This document shows, piece by piece, positions 42,749-50,817 of a DNA stretch of 61,249 bases. Both the position numbers and the translations under genes were made by a program. Position 1 is the first letter of the stretch. Each line of letters opens with the position of its first letter. The stretch lies in contig NZ_AJGU01000014.1 of NCBI RefSeq assembly GCF_000260795.1, positions 1-61,249 on the forward strand. The letters run 5' to 3'. The stretch comes from Treponema sp. JC4 (GTDB lineage: Bacteria > Spirochaetota > Spirochaetia > Treponematales > Treponemataceae). The notes beneath the pieces are model-generated. The model saw only the letters and a list, made by a program, of their open reading frames with translations. It did not search any database and was not told the DNA's origin.

Positions 42749-45580
42749 CTATTCCTTCTTAGGTCGTATAAACTTCGGATCAAAAATGTTCAAGATTCCA
42801 GGAATGATTGTCATGGCAAGCATTGATGAAGAGAACATTACGATTGCTACCAGAATACCGATGTAGCGGAGTACAAGGAATTTTGAGCAGCAGAGAACCA
42901 TAAATCCAAGTCCTACGGCAAGAGCGTTTGTGATGATTCCGTGTCCGCTCTTAAGGAAGGTTGTTTTTGTAACGGCTTCAAGGTCGTCTGTAAGGGCACG
43001 TTCCTGTTTGTAAGTTGAAAGGAAGTGGATTGTATAGTCGATACCTACACCGACTGCTACAGATGCGATGATAGAAGTTACAAGGTCAAGGTTGATTCCG
43101 GCAAATCCCATAATCATGTAGTTCAAGAGGATTGTGAAGGCAAGTGGAACTGTTCCCAAAAGTCCTGCCCAGCCTGAACCGAAGGAAATTGTGATGATGA
43201 TGAATACTGACAAAAGTGAAATCAAGAGAGAAGAAATCTGGCTTGAAACTACAAGGTTTGTCATTGTGTATTCCATTTCGCCTGAACCTGTTGCTTCGAT
43301 TGTATAGCCTGCTGGAAAGTGCTCTGCGGCATAGGCTTTTGCATCATTGATGATTTTACCAGTGTCGATTGTAGAGAAGTTTCTGAGCTGGCAGGTTACG
43401 CGCATTACTTTTGGATTCAGGTCGCTGTCAAGGAAGCGGTCAAGAGATCCAGAAAGAAGTGTGAGGTAACCGTTTACAACGCCTGCAAGGTCTTCGCGGC
43501 TTGCAACAGGGTATTTTGCTGGATCATAAGGAACTTCGTAGTAAGCTTTTCCGTCAAAGTTGAACTTGCGCTCAAGTACGTTCATGATTTCTGCAAAATG
43601 AGCTTTTTCACCACCTGCTTCTACGTAAGCGTCGTTCAAAATCTTGAGCATGTCGAATACTGTTACTTCGCCGTTCAAAAGTCTGTTGTATTCGATATTT
43701 GGGTCAACCCAGTCTACCGGTGTGGCAGGGGCTGCTGCTGTTTCTTCTTCGTCAAAGCCAAAATCGTCATCAAAACCAAAGCCGTCGTCTTCGCCAAAGT
43801 CAAAGCCTGCATCAAAATCAAAGTCAGAAGTGTCGCTGGCTGCTACTGAGGTGTCAGCCTGTTCAACTGAACTTCCCGGAGCAAACCAAACCTGGTTGAT
43901 ACGTTTAATGAAGGTTGTGAAAGATACGATTTTACCAATGTTGTCGTATTTGTTTTCAAGGTAGTTCTGCATGTCATCAACAGCCTTGAGGATTTCAGGA
44001 TTCTTGATGTCTCCAGGATTTTCGCCTGTGATTGTAAAGTAAACGCTGTTTGAACCTGCAAAGTTTTCGTTTACATAGTCGATATCCTGTCTCATCTGAG
44101 TTTTTTTAGGGAAGTATCCAACAAGTGATGTATCAATCTTAAGGAAAGAGATTCCGATTGTTGAGAAAACTACGATTACCAGAGAGAAGATAATCATACG
44201 TGGTTTAGAACCACAGAAGAACTTGTAAATATTGTAAGAAGTTCCACTTGACTGGGCTGAAACGCGGCCTGTCATCTGCTGAACACGTTTTTTGAGCTGG
44301 TGGAGCTTTTTATTCTTAATATTTTCATCTGCAATTTCGTTGAGTTTTTCGTTTCTGCGTTTGTTCTGTTCGTTAATCTTTTTGTAAGATTTTGCAAAAA
44401 GCATTGCAGGAACAAAAGTAATTGCAAGAACCAGAGAAAGTCCTACACCGATTGCGGTAAAGATTGCAAAGTCGTGAAGAGGTCCAATCGGGCTTGTTAC
44501 AAGAGAGATAAATCCGATGATTGTTGTAATACCAGAAAGAATAACTGGCTTAAATACTTCTTTAAGTCCGTGGAAAATTGCTTCTTCGTAACTTTCTTTT
44601 GTAAATTCAATGCCTGCCTGATTTGTAAGTTCTACATAGTAGTGTGTAAGCACGTGAATACCGTAGGCAGAACCAACTGCAATCAGGGCAACCGGAATTA
44701 CCGAAGATACAAGGGTAAATGCGCGGCCTGTTACTGCCATAATTCCTACTGTGATTACTGTAGAAACAAGTACGTTAATCAATGGAAGCAAAGTTCCAGA
44801 TACAGTTTTGAAGCTGAAATAAAGTGAAAGAAGAACAACAATTGTTACAAGAGGAATGAGTTTGATAAGGTCTGAAAGCATGAATTTTCTTGACTGTTCT
44901 GTAACAACAGGGTCTCCGTAAACCTTAAATGTAAGGTTAGAGTGGTCTGCAGTTTCTTCTGTTACAATTGCGCGGATCTGGTCAAGAATGCCCTGCTGGC
45001 GGTCTGCATCTGTTACAACCTTTGTGTGGTTTTCTTTTGCAATTTTGCGGGCATTTTCGCGGTCTTCTGCACTCCAGGTTTTAATTGAAAGCTGCATCTG
45101 AGTTGCACTGCCGTCATCGCTGATGATAACGCGGTTATACATATCTTCCCAGCCTACAAGTTTTGCCTTGAGTTCTGCGATATCCTGGGCACTGCCTGTG
45201 TATTCTTCAGGAATAAGCTGTGTAGCAGAAATTGCACCGTCGTGGTTGCAGACAAAATCGATGTGGGTGAGGGAATCAACCTCTTCTACATCATTTACAT
45301 CGATACAGCGGTCAGTGATTTTTCTGATTACCTCGATGTTTTCTGGTGTAAGGATGTCGCCGTTATTGTCGGCAACGCTGACACCAATTACCAGCATAGA
45401 GCCGAAAACATCTTCTGTGTCGTTTAAGCGCTTGTAAGATTCGTCTTTCTGTGGCATGAACTGTCTGATTGAGTTATCAATTACAAGTGTCACAATGAAA
45501 GAGCCGAAAAGACCTGTAAGGATTACTGTAAGTGCAATGATAATCCATGGTCTTTTGAAAAAAGCTTTTACAAAGTTCAT
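42749..45580 (-). CDS. RND/MMPL superfamily permease of cassette 1
   Basis: A 943-residue inner-membrane transporter with the two-fold RND layout: one N-terminal helix, a periplasmic domain (35-235), five helices with IPVALIAVGSAYGIHVLTHYY (290-311), a second initial helix (460-480), periplasmic domain 2, and five more helices with ASVAVGVGIDYTIHFLSTY. It is of the COG1033/MMPL lipid-exporter type, not the AcrB drug type, and has no TolC-like partner here. The second periplasmic domain holds an acidic-aromatic run at 585-614 (SDFDFDAGFDFGEDDG then FGFDDDFGFDEEE) echoing the N-terminus of its barrel partner. Divergent from the ArsR gene. Confidence 0.92.
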   Translation of the reverse strand: MNFVKAFFKRPWIIIALTVILTGLFGSFIVTLVIDNSIRQFMPQKDESYKRLNDTEDVFGSMLVIGVSVADNNGDILTPENIEVIRKITDRCIDVNDVEEVDSLTHIDFVCNHDGAISATQLIPEEYTGSAQDIAELKAKLVGWEDMYNRVIISDDGSATQMQLSIKTWSAEDRENARKIAKENHTKVVTDADRQQGILDQIRAIVTEETADHSNLTFKVYGDPVVTEQSRKFMLSDLIKLIPLVTIVVLLSLYFSFKTVSGTLLPLINVLVSTVITVGIMAVTGRAFTLVSSVIPVALIAVGSAYGIHVLTHYYVELTNQAGIEFTKESYEEAIFHGLKEVFKPVILSGITTIIGFISLVTSPIGPLHDFAIFTAIGVGLSLVLAITFVPAMLFAKSYKKINEQNKRRNEKLNEIADENIKNKKLHQLKKRVQQMTGRVSAQSSGTSYNIYKFFCGSKPRMIIFSLVIVVFSTIGISFLKIDTSLVGYFPKKTQMRQDIDYVNENFAGSNSVYFTITGENPGDIKNPEILKAVDDMQNYLENKYDNIGKIVSFTTFIKRINQVWFAPGSSVEQADTSVAASDTSDFDFDAGFDFGEDDGFGFDDDFGFDEEETAAAPATPVDWVDPNIEYNRLLNGEVTVFDMLKILNDAYVEAGGEKAHFAEIMNVLERKFNFDGKAYYEVPYDPAKYPVASREDLAGVVNGYLTLLSGSLDRFLDSDLNPKVMRVTCQLRNFSTIDTGKIINDAKAYAAEHFPAGYTIEATGSGEMEYTMTNLVVSSQISSLLISLLSVFIIITISFGSGWAGLLGTVPLAFTILLNYMIMGFAGINLDLVTSIIASVAVGVGIDYTIHFLSTYKQERALTDDLEAVTKTTFLKSGHGIITNALAVGLGFMVLCCSKFLVLRYIGILVAIVMFSSSMLAMTIIPGILNIFDPKFIRPKKE

Positions 45581-45647
45581 AAGAACAAACTCCTTTAGAT
45601 TAAATGTTCAAATAATTAAACCAATCAATAACAATATATTATCGTAA

Positions 45648-45717
45648 GCGTTTAAAGTCAATAAATTTTTGAAGAAATGTTTAAAAAATTAAACGATTAA
45701 ACGTTTAAATGTTTAAT
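45648..45717. promoter_or_regulatory. Palindromic operator region between RND cassette 1 and the ArsR gene
   Basis: A near-perfect 30-base palindrome (45688-45717, ATTAAACGAT ... ATGTTTAAT) lies just upstream of the ArsR promoter's -35 box, and further half-sites of the CGTTTAAA/TGTTTAAA type occur at about 45652 and 45678. The arrangement suits an ArsR-family dimer controlling both divergent transcripts. Confidence 0.5.
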
Positions 45718-45722
45718 TTTAT

Positions 45723-45751
45723 TTGACAAAACAAATAATTATATTTACATT
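45723..45751 (+). promoter_or_regulatory. Promoter for the ArsR-type regulator
   Basis: A perfect TTGACA and TACATT are 17 bases apart, ending 20 bases before the ATG. The palindromic operator directly abuts the -35 box. Confidence 0.5.
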
Positions 45752-45771
45752 ATTGGTGAAGAGGATTTTTT

Positions 45772-46113
45772 ATGATTGATAAAGAAGCATTACACAGAAT
45801 TCATCTTTTATTTAATACTTGTGCACCTCTTTTTATTGCTCTTGGAGATGAAGTTCGCCAGAAACTAATTCTGGATATTGCAGACGGCGGGGAAGAAGGA
45901 ATTAATGTTACAAACCTGTCTGCCAAATCAAAATTGAGCCGTCCTGCTATTTCGCACCACCTGAAGGTTTTGAAGGACTGCGGGCTTATTAAGCCTGTAA
46001 AAGAAGGAACTCAGATTTTTTACCAGCTTTCGCTGGACAAGAACCTGGATGAAGTTGCGGAACTGGTAAAGGAAATTCAGGCTGTAGTAGAGAAGATTAA
46101 AAATAGAAAGTAG
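45772..46113 (+). CDS. ArsR-type winged-helix transcription regulator
   Basis: A 113-residue repressor with the ArsR fold: LFIALGDEVRQKLILDIADG, a recognition region INVTNLSAKSKLSRPAISHHLKVLKDCGLI, and a wing KPVKEGTQIFYQL. The metal-binding ELCVCDL box of classic ArsR proteins is replaced by INVTNLSA, so it probably senses something other than a metal, perhaps a hydrophobic compound or a redox signal through its few cysteines (NTCAP, KDCG). GAAGAGGA precedes the ATG. It sits between the two divergent RND cassettes, so it most likely represses one or both. Confidence 0.9.
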   Translation: MIDKEALHRIHLLFNTCAPLFIALGDEVRQKLILDIADGGEEGINVTNLSAKSKLSRPAISHHLKVLKDCGLIKPVKEGTQIFYQLSLDKNLDEVAELVKEIQAVVEKIKNRK

Positions 46114-46222
46114 GCATCCGGCGCGAGCAATGCCATTTAACAGTTCTAACTCGCTCATAAATATTTGTTGTAATCTGCAGAATTTCGTTGTACCCTTAAA
46201 GTAATTATACGGAGGCTTGCGG

Positions 46223-48613
46223 ATGAAGGTCAGTAGTTTTAACGCGTTTTTTAAGAAGGTGGGGGAGGCTCAGGTTCGGTTTCGCTGGGCTATTCTTGCG
46301 GTATTTATCGGGCTTACGCTTTTTTGCTGTGGCGGGCTTTCGAAATTTGCTTTTGCGCTGGGCGATGACGGCTGGTACGGCGGTAATGACGAAATAAAAA
46401 TCAATCAGAGAAAATACGAAGAGGTTTTTGGAAATATCAACGGTCTTGGCGTTCTGGTGGTAAGGCAGGACGGGCAGGATCTTTTTTCTGAAGACATGCT
46501 GAATGTTATTGATAAAATTGGTATGCGGCTGAGGGATGAAATTCCTTATGCTGACAGACTTACTTCTATTATAAATGTTGATATTCCGGTTGGTAATGAC
46601 GAGGGCTTTGAGGTTGTGAAGCCTTTTGAAAACGGAATTCCTTCTAGCCCGGCTGAACTGAAAAAAAAGCGGGACTTTATTATGAGGGGCTCGGAAAAAA
46701 ATAATGCCCTGATTAATTCCATGATCAGTGATGATGCGAAGGAGACCTGGATTTTCCTTTCGCTTTTGCCTTACGGGCAGGACGAGGATATTCCCCTTGA
46801 GATTGGCTATAAATTCATTGATATTATAGAAGGCCCGGAATTTCAGTCGGAAGCCTATAAACTTTACGGGGTTGGCATGCCGTTCGAGGATGCTAACGAA
46901 GACCGTTATGATATTCCTGAATATTACAAACGTGTGGCGCTGGGCTTTCTTGTCATGCTGATTTTTCTGGCTGTATTCCTGCGGAATCCTTTTGGAGTTC
47001 TTGTTCCAGCTGTGGCGACGGTGGGGGCGATTGCCTCTGTTTTTGGCGCAATGTCTTATTTTGGTGTTAAGGCGGATTCTACTCTTGTAACGGTGCCTAT
47101 TATTCTTGGTATGGCGCTTTCTGTGGGCTATTCGGTGCACTACATCAATATGTTTAAAATCTTTTTCCGCCGTACGGGCAAGCGTAAGGAAAGCGTTGTA
47201 GCTTGCGTTGAAGAGTGCGGCTGGTCGGTTTTGTTTACGGTTTTGACTACGATGACTTCTTTTGTGAGCTTTATGTTTGTAAGAATGAAACCGCTTGAAT
47301 GGATGGGACGGGTTACGAGTCTGATTGTTTTTGCGGTTTATCTTTATATTGCCGTTCTTGTTCCGATTCTGCTTTCTTTTGGTAAGGATAAGGCGCCTGT
47401 TGCGGAGGCTGGTGAGGCTGGTGAAAAGGGTGCGACTAAAATTGATATGAAGTTTGCCCGCTGGGCTGATGTGGTTCAGAAAAAGACAGGCCTTATTATT
47501 CTTGTTTCTGTTCTGGTTCTTGCGGCCTTTATTCCGGGATTTTTCAAAATCCGCGTTCTTGTTGATTTTGCTTCTGTTGCGGGTGAAAAAATGCCTTATG
47601 TTCAGACCTTAAGGCAGATGCTTTCTGCAAAACTTGGTAACCAGTACAGTTACACGGTTATGCTGGCTTTTGATGAGGAGGATGCCTTTAAGCAGCCGGA
47701 AAATATGCAGGGGCTTATGGAGCTGGAAGATTTTATTGGCGGACTTTCCCTTACCAAGTGGTCTGGCAATAAGGCCCGCGTTTCTTCTGTAACGGATATT
47801 CTTAAAGAGATGTACCGGGCACTGAACGAGGGTGATGAAGATTATTATAAGGTGCCTGAAGATGATTATGTGCTGGCTCAACTTTTAGAGCTTTCTTCTA
47901 TAGAGATGCACGATGATTTTAAGGACTTTATGGATGATGATTTTAAGATTTCCGTTATAAATGTTGATATGACAGGTTACGGCGAAATTGAAGCATTGGA
48001 AAATATGGCGGCAATTAAGGCTAAGGTTGCTGAAGTTTTGCCAGGAGCTAAGTGCACGCTTTTAGGTGATATGATTCAGTATGCGGAGATGAGTTCGCGT
48101 ATTGTAAGCGGGGGTATTAAATCCTTTGCCTTTTCTTTTGTAATTATTGCATTCATGCTGATTCTGGCTTTCTCAAGCGTAAGAACTGGTTTAATCAGTA
48201 TGATTCCGAATGTGGCGCCGGTTATTCTTGTAGGCGGTCTTATGGGCTACTGCAAGTTTTCTCTGGACTTTGGAACGGTTGCCGTAATGCCTATGATTCT
48301 TGGTATTGCTGTTGATGATACAATCCATCTTACAACGCATTTGAAGATGGGAATTGAAAAGCATGGGTCTTATAAGACTGCAATGGAAGATTCCTTCCGC
48401 GAAATTGGCTCTTCTATGTTCCTTACAACCCTGATTTTGTGTGCTATGTTTGGAGTCTATATTTTAAGCCCTATGCACATTCTGCTGGTAATTGGCGTGC
48501 TTACAGTTACGGGACTTTCTGGTGCCCTGCTTGCTGATTACACCATTACACCGGCGCTGCTTTATCTTGTAAAACCTTTTGGAAAAGAGTATAGTGAAAA
48601 TAAGGAGTGTTAG
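46223..48613 (+). CDS. RND/MMPL superfamily permease of cassette 2
   Basis: A 796-residue inner-membrane transporter of the same COG1033/MMPL type as the cassette 1 permease, but shorter. Both halves have a helix, a periplasmic domain and a helix bundle, with IILGMALSVGYSVHYINMF and MILGIAVDDTIHLTTHLKMG as the paired fourth-helix motifs; note the DD before TIH in the second half. It lacks the acidic-aromatic run of its relative. GGAGG lies 7 bases before the chosen ATG; a TTG two codons earlier is also in frame. The 110-base leader after the ArsR gene holds no obvious gene. It is followed after 2 bases by the LolA-like gene. Confidence 0.92.
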   Translation: MKVSSFNAFFKKVGEAQVRFRWAILAVFIGLTLFCCGGLSKFAFALGDDGWYGGNDEIKINQRKYEEVFGNINGLGVLVVRQDGQDLFSEDMLNVIDKIGMRLRDEIPYADRLTSIINVDIPVGNDEGFEVVKPFENGIPSSPAELKKKRDFIMRGSEKNNALINSMISDDAKETWIFLSLLPYGQDEDIPLEIGYKFIDIIEGPEFQSEAYKLYGVGMPFEDANEDRYDIPEYYKRVALGFLVMLIFLAVFLRNPFGVLVPAVATVGAIASVFGAMSYFGVKADSTLVTVPIILGMALSVGYSVHYINMFKIFFRRTGKRKESVVACVEECGWSVLFTVLTTMTSFVSFMFVRMKPLEWMGRVTSLIVFAVYLYIAVLVPILLSFGKDKAPVAEAGEAGEKGATKIDMKFARWADVVQKKTGLIILVSVLVLAAFIPGFFKIRVLVDFASVAGEKMPYVQTLRQMLSAKLGNQYSYTVMLAFDEEDAFKQPENMQGLMELEDFIGGLSLTKWSGNKARVSSVTDILKEMYRALNEGDEDYYKVPEDDYVLAQLLELSSIEMHDDFKDFMDDDFKISVINVDMTGYGEIEALENMAAIKAKVAEVLPGAKCTLLGDMIQYAEMSSRIVSGGIKSFAFSFVIIAFMLILAFSSVRTGLISMIPNVAPVILVGGLMGYCKFSLDFGTVAVMPMILGIAVDDTIHLTTHLKMGIEKHGSYKTAMEDSFREIGSSMFLTTLILCAMFGVYILSPMHILLVIGVLTVTGLSGALLADYTITPALLYLVKPFGKEYSENKEC

Positions 48614-48615
48614 TT

Positions 48616-49404
48616 ATGATTAACAAAAAAACTGTATTTTCTTTAGTTATGCTGGTGACTGGCTTCAGCGGATTTGCCCAGTCTGCTTATGATATTGCAA
48701 AGGCTGAACACGATTTGCCTAGCGGAAAAACCGGTTCCTGTACTATTGCGGTAACTTTAATTGATAAGGCCGGAAAGACCCGTTCGCGTGAAATGGCTTC
48801 TTATACGATGAAGGAAGGAAAAACTGATAAAACAGTTCTTGTTTTCAGAACTCCAAAGGATGTAGCGGGGGTAAGTTATCTTTCTTTTGATTATCCTGAT
48901 AAAGAAGATGGCTCTCCGACAGACAGTGACAGCTGGCTTTATCTTCCTGCAATGAAAAAAGTCCGCCGCGTTTCGGGCTCAAACAAGGATGATGACTTTC
49001 AGGGAACTGACTTTTCTTATGATGATATAGGTAACAGAAGCCTTTCTAAAGATAACTTTACGATTTTAGGGGAAGAGGCTGTAAACGGCGTTAACTGCTG
49101 GATTCTGGAAGCCAAGGCAAAGGATGAAAAGGCTAAGGTTAGCCGCCGGGTAAGCTGGATTAGCAAAGATAATTATGTTGTTCAGAAGGGCGAATATTAC
49201 GACCGCCAGAACAATCTTTTTAAGGTTTTGACCTGCGAAAATATTGAAAAGGTGAACGGTTACTGGACTATTCAGAAAATGACTATGAAAAACGTCCAGA
49301 CTAACCATCAGACGATTTATGAACTTCAGAATATTAAGTTTGATATTCCTGTTGATACAAACTATTTTACTGTAAGCGCGCTTGAAAGAGAGATGGTGAA
49401 GTAG
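48616..49404 (+). CDS. LolA-like outer-membrane lipoprotein-sorting protein of RND cassette 2
   Basis: A 262-residue periplasmic carrier: signal peptide INKKTVFSLVMLVTGFSGFAQ, then the LolA-like domain with YLPAMKKVRRVSGSNKDDDF and FQGTDFSYDDIGNRSLS, the same signature as in the cassette 1 carrier. AAGGAG precedes the chosen ATG; a GTG three codons earlier overlaps the permease stop and is less likely. It probably receives hydrophobic cargo from the RND permease and passes it to the barrel encoded next. Confidence 0.86.
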   Translation: MINKKTVFSLVMLVTGFSGFAQSAYDIAKAEHDLPSGKTGSCTIAVTLIDKAGKTRSREMASYTMKEGKTDKTVLVFRTPKDVAGVSYLSFDYPDKEDGSPTDSDSWLYLPAMKKVRRVSGSNKDDDFQGTDFSYDDIGNRSLSKDNFTILGEEAVNGVNCWILEAKAKDEKAKVSRRVSWISKDNYVVQKGEYYDRQNNLFKVLTCENIEKVNGYWTIQKMTMKNVQTNHQTIYELQNIKFDIPVDTNYFTVSALEREMVK

Positions 49405-49437
49405 GTTGAAAGTGACAGGGCTTGTTAGCGGGTGTTA

Positions 49438-49470
49438 GTGCAGTTAGCGGCATGCAAGTGCAGTTAACGG
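49438..49470 (+). repeat. Short direct repeat before the cassette 2 barrel gene
   Basis: GTGCAGTTAGCGG and GTGCAGTTAACGG are 13-base direct repeats differing at one base, 20 bases apart start to start. They precede the ribosome binding site of the barrel gene. No role is evident. Confidence 0.4.
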
Positions 49471-49488
49471 GCGGAATTGGAGTGTCTT

Positions 49489-50817
49489 ATGAAGCGTAGT
49501 GTTTTGAATATGATTGCGGCGGGCCTTTTTGCTTTGAGTCTGCCGGCCTTTGCTCAGGAAATTGAGTTTACAGGAAGCCTTACCACACAGGCGGGAATTG
49601 GTCTTCCAAATACTGATGATAATAAGGGGGATTTTCTTACCGGACAGACGGTTTTTGACGGTACAATGAAGTCCTACCTTGGCGAAAGTATGGCTTACGT
49701 TAACGGTCAGGTAATTTTTGACGCAATCGGAAGCCAGTCTACAAACGGTTATTCGGCTTTTGCCTCTGATAACGGAAACTTTGCCCTGCATCTTAAAGAG
49801 GCTTACCTGGACTGGCGTGGAGAAATGTTTGCCCTCCGCGTTGGAAGGCAGATTGCGGCCTGGGGTAAGGCAGACGGCATTCAGGTTGCCGACGTTTTGT
49901 GTCCAAAAGACGATTCAAAAATGATTGCCAGCACCTACAAAGATTCCCGACTTGGAATTGATGCAGTGCGCCTTTCTTTGCTTACAGACAAGGCTCAGTT
50001 TGATGCCTACTGGATTCCGATTTTTACACCAAGTCTGTTGCCGCTTGCCAAAAACAATCCTCTTAGAAAGTGCATTTTGCCGGATTCGTATGATGGGGTG
50101 CCGGTTAATGGCCCACAAAAATACGATGATTTTGACTTACCCAAAAAGGCAATTTACAACGGAGAATATGCCCTGCGTGCCAGCACTTATCTGAGTGCCC
50201 TGGATTTGTCTTTCTACGCTTTTTACGGCTGGGATGATAATCCTTTTATGGCATATTCTATTGATAACAGTGGTATTACAGTTGGCGGCGAATATAAGCG
50301 CATGGCAATGCTTGGTGCAGACGCAGCAATTCCTGCAGGGGATTTTGTTTTCCGATTTGAAGCCGCTTACTTCCCGCAGAGAAGCATTCAGACAGATAGT
50401 AAAAAGCAGGCGACAGGAGAAATCCTTGATGCTGGCAAAAAAGCCCATCAGGTAATTGCCCTTGCAGGTTTTGACTGGACACCAAGCGGCGGCTGGACTA
50501 TTACCGCCCAGTATTTTGCAGATCTGATCTGCGATTACAAGGACGACCTTGAGCGAAAGCTTTACCAGCATCAGATGACTCTGAGCCTTGAAAAGTCCTT
50601 TATAAACGAAACTTTGACCCTTTCAGCGACCGGCGCTCTGGACTTAAACGAACTTTCCTCCACCGCCGAAGTTGAATGTGCCTACAGCTTCAGTGACGCA
50701 ATTACCCTCAGTGCCATTGTAGACCTCTTCTTAAAAGGTATTGACGGCAAGGAAGGGCAGTACGGCGCCTATGAAAGTTTGAGCTGCGGAACACTTAAAG
50801 CAAAGATTTCATTCTAG
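49489..50817 (+). CDS. Outer-membrane barrel of RND cassette 2 (DUF1302-like)
   Basis: A 442-residue exported protein: signal peptide KRSVLNMIAAGLFALSLPAFA, then IEFTGSLTTQAGIGLPN. FALRVGRQIAAWGKADGIQVAD is the DUF1302-type WGxxD core, and IPIFTPSLLPLAKNNP a plug-like loop. Strands continue to the end, LKAKISF, with terminal phenylalanine. GGAG lies 6 bases before the chosen ATG; a TTG four codons earlier is in frame. It is the third gene of cassette 2, mirroring the barrel of cassette 1. Its stop overlaps the convergent lipoprotein gene by 9 bases. Confidence 0.84.
   Translation: MKRSVLNMIAAGLFALSLPAFAQEIEFTGSLTTQAGIGLPNTDDNKGDFLTGQTVFDGTMKSYLGESMAYVNGQVIFDAIGSQSTNGYSAFASDNGNFALHLKEAYLDWRGEMFALRVGRQIAAWGKADGIQVADVLCPKDDSKMIASTYKDSRLGIDAVRLSLLTDKAQFDAYWIPIFTPSLLPLAKNNPLRKCILPDSYDGVPVNGPQKYDDFDLPKKAIYNGEYALRASTYLSALDLSFYAFYGWDDNPFMAYSIDNSGITVGGEYKRMAMLGADAAIPAGDFVFRFEAAYFPQRSIQTDSKKQATGEILDAGKKAHQVIALAGFDWTPSGGWTITAQYFADLICDYKDDLERKLYQHQMTLSLEKSFINETLTLSATGALDLNELSSTAEVECAYSFSDAITLSAIVDLFLKGIDGKEGQYGAYESLSCGTLKAKISF

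Noticed and set aside
43319-43849. A 176-residue plus-strand frame opposite the cassette 1 permease
   Set aside because: Antisense shadow; its odd composition comes from the acidic-aromatic run on the real strand.
45772-46113. A metal-sensing arsenic or zinc repressor
   Set aside because: The ELCVCDL metal box is replaced by INVTNLSA, and no metal-resistance genes are near.
46205-47140. A 311-residue minus-strand reading frame opposite the cassette 2 permease
   Set aside because: It is antisense to a clear RND permease, has a basic low-quality composition, and no ribosome binding site.
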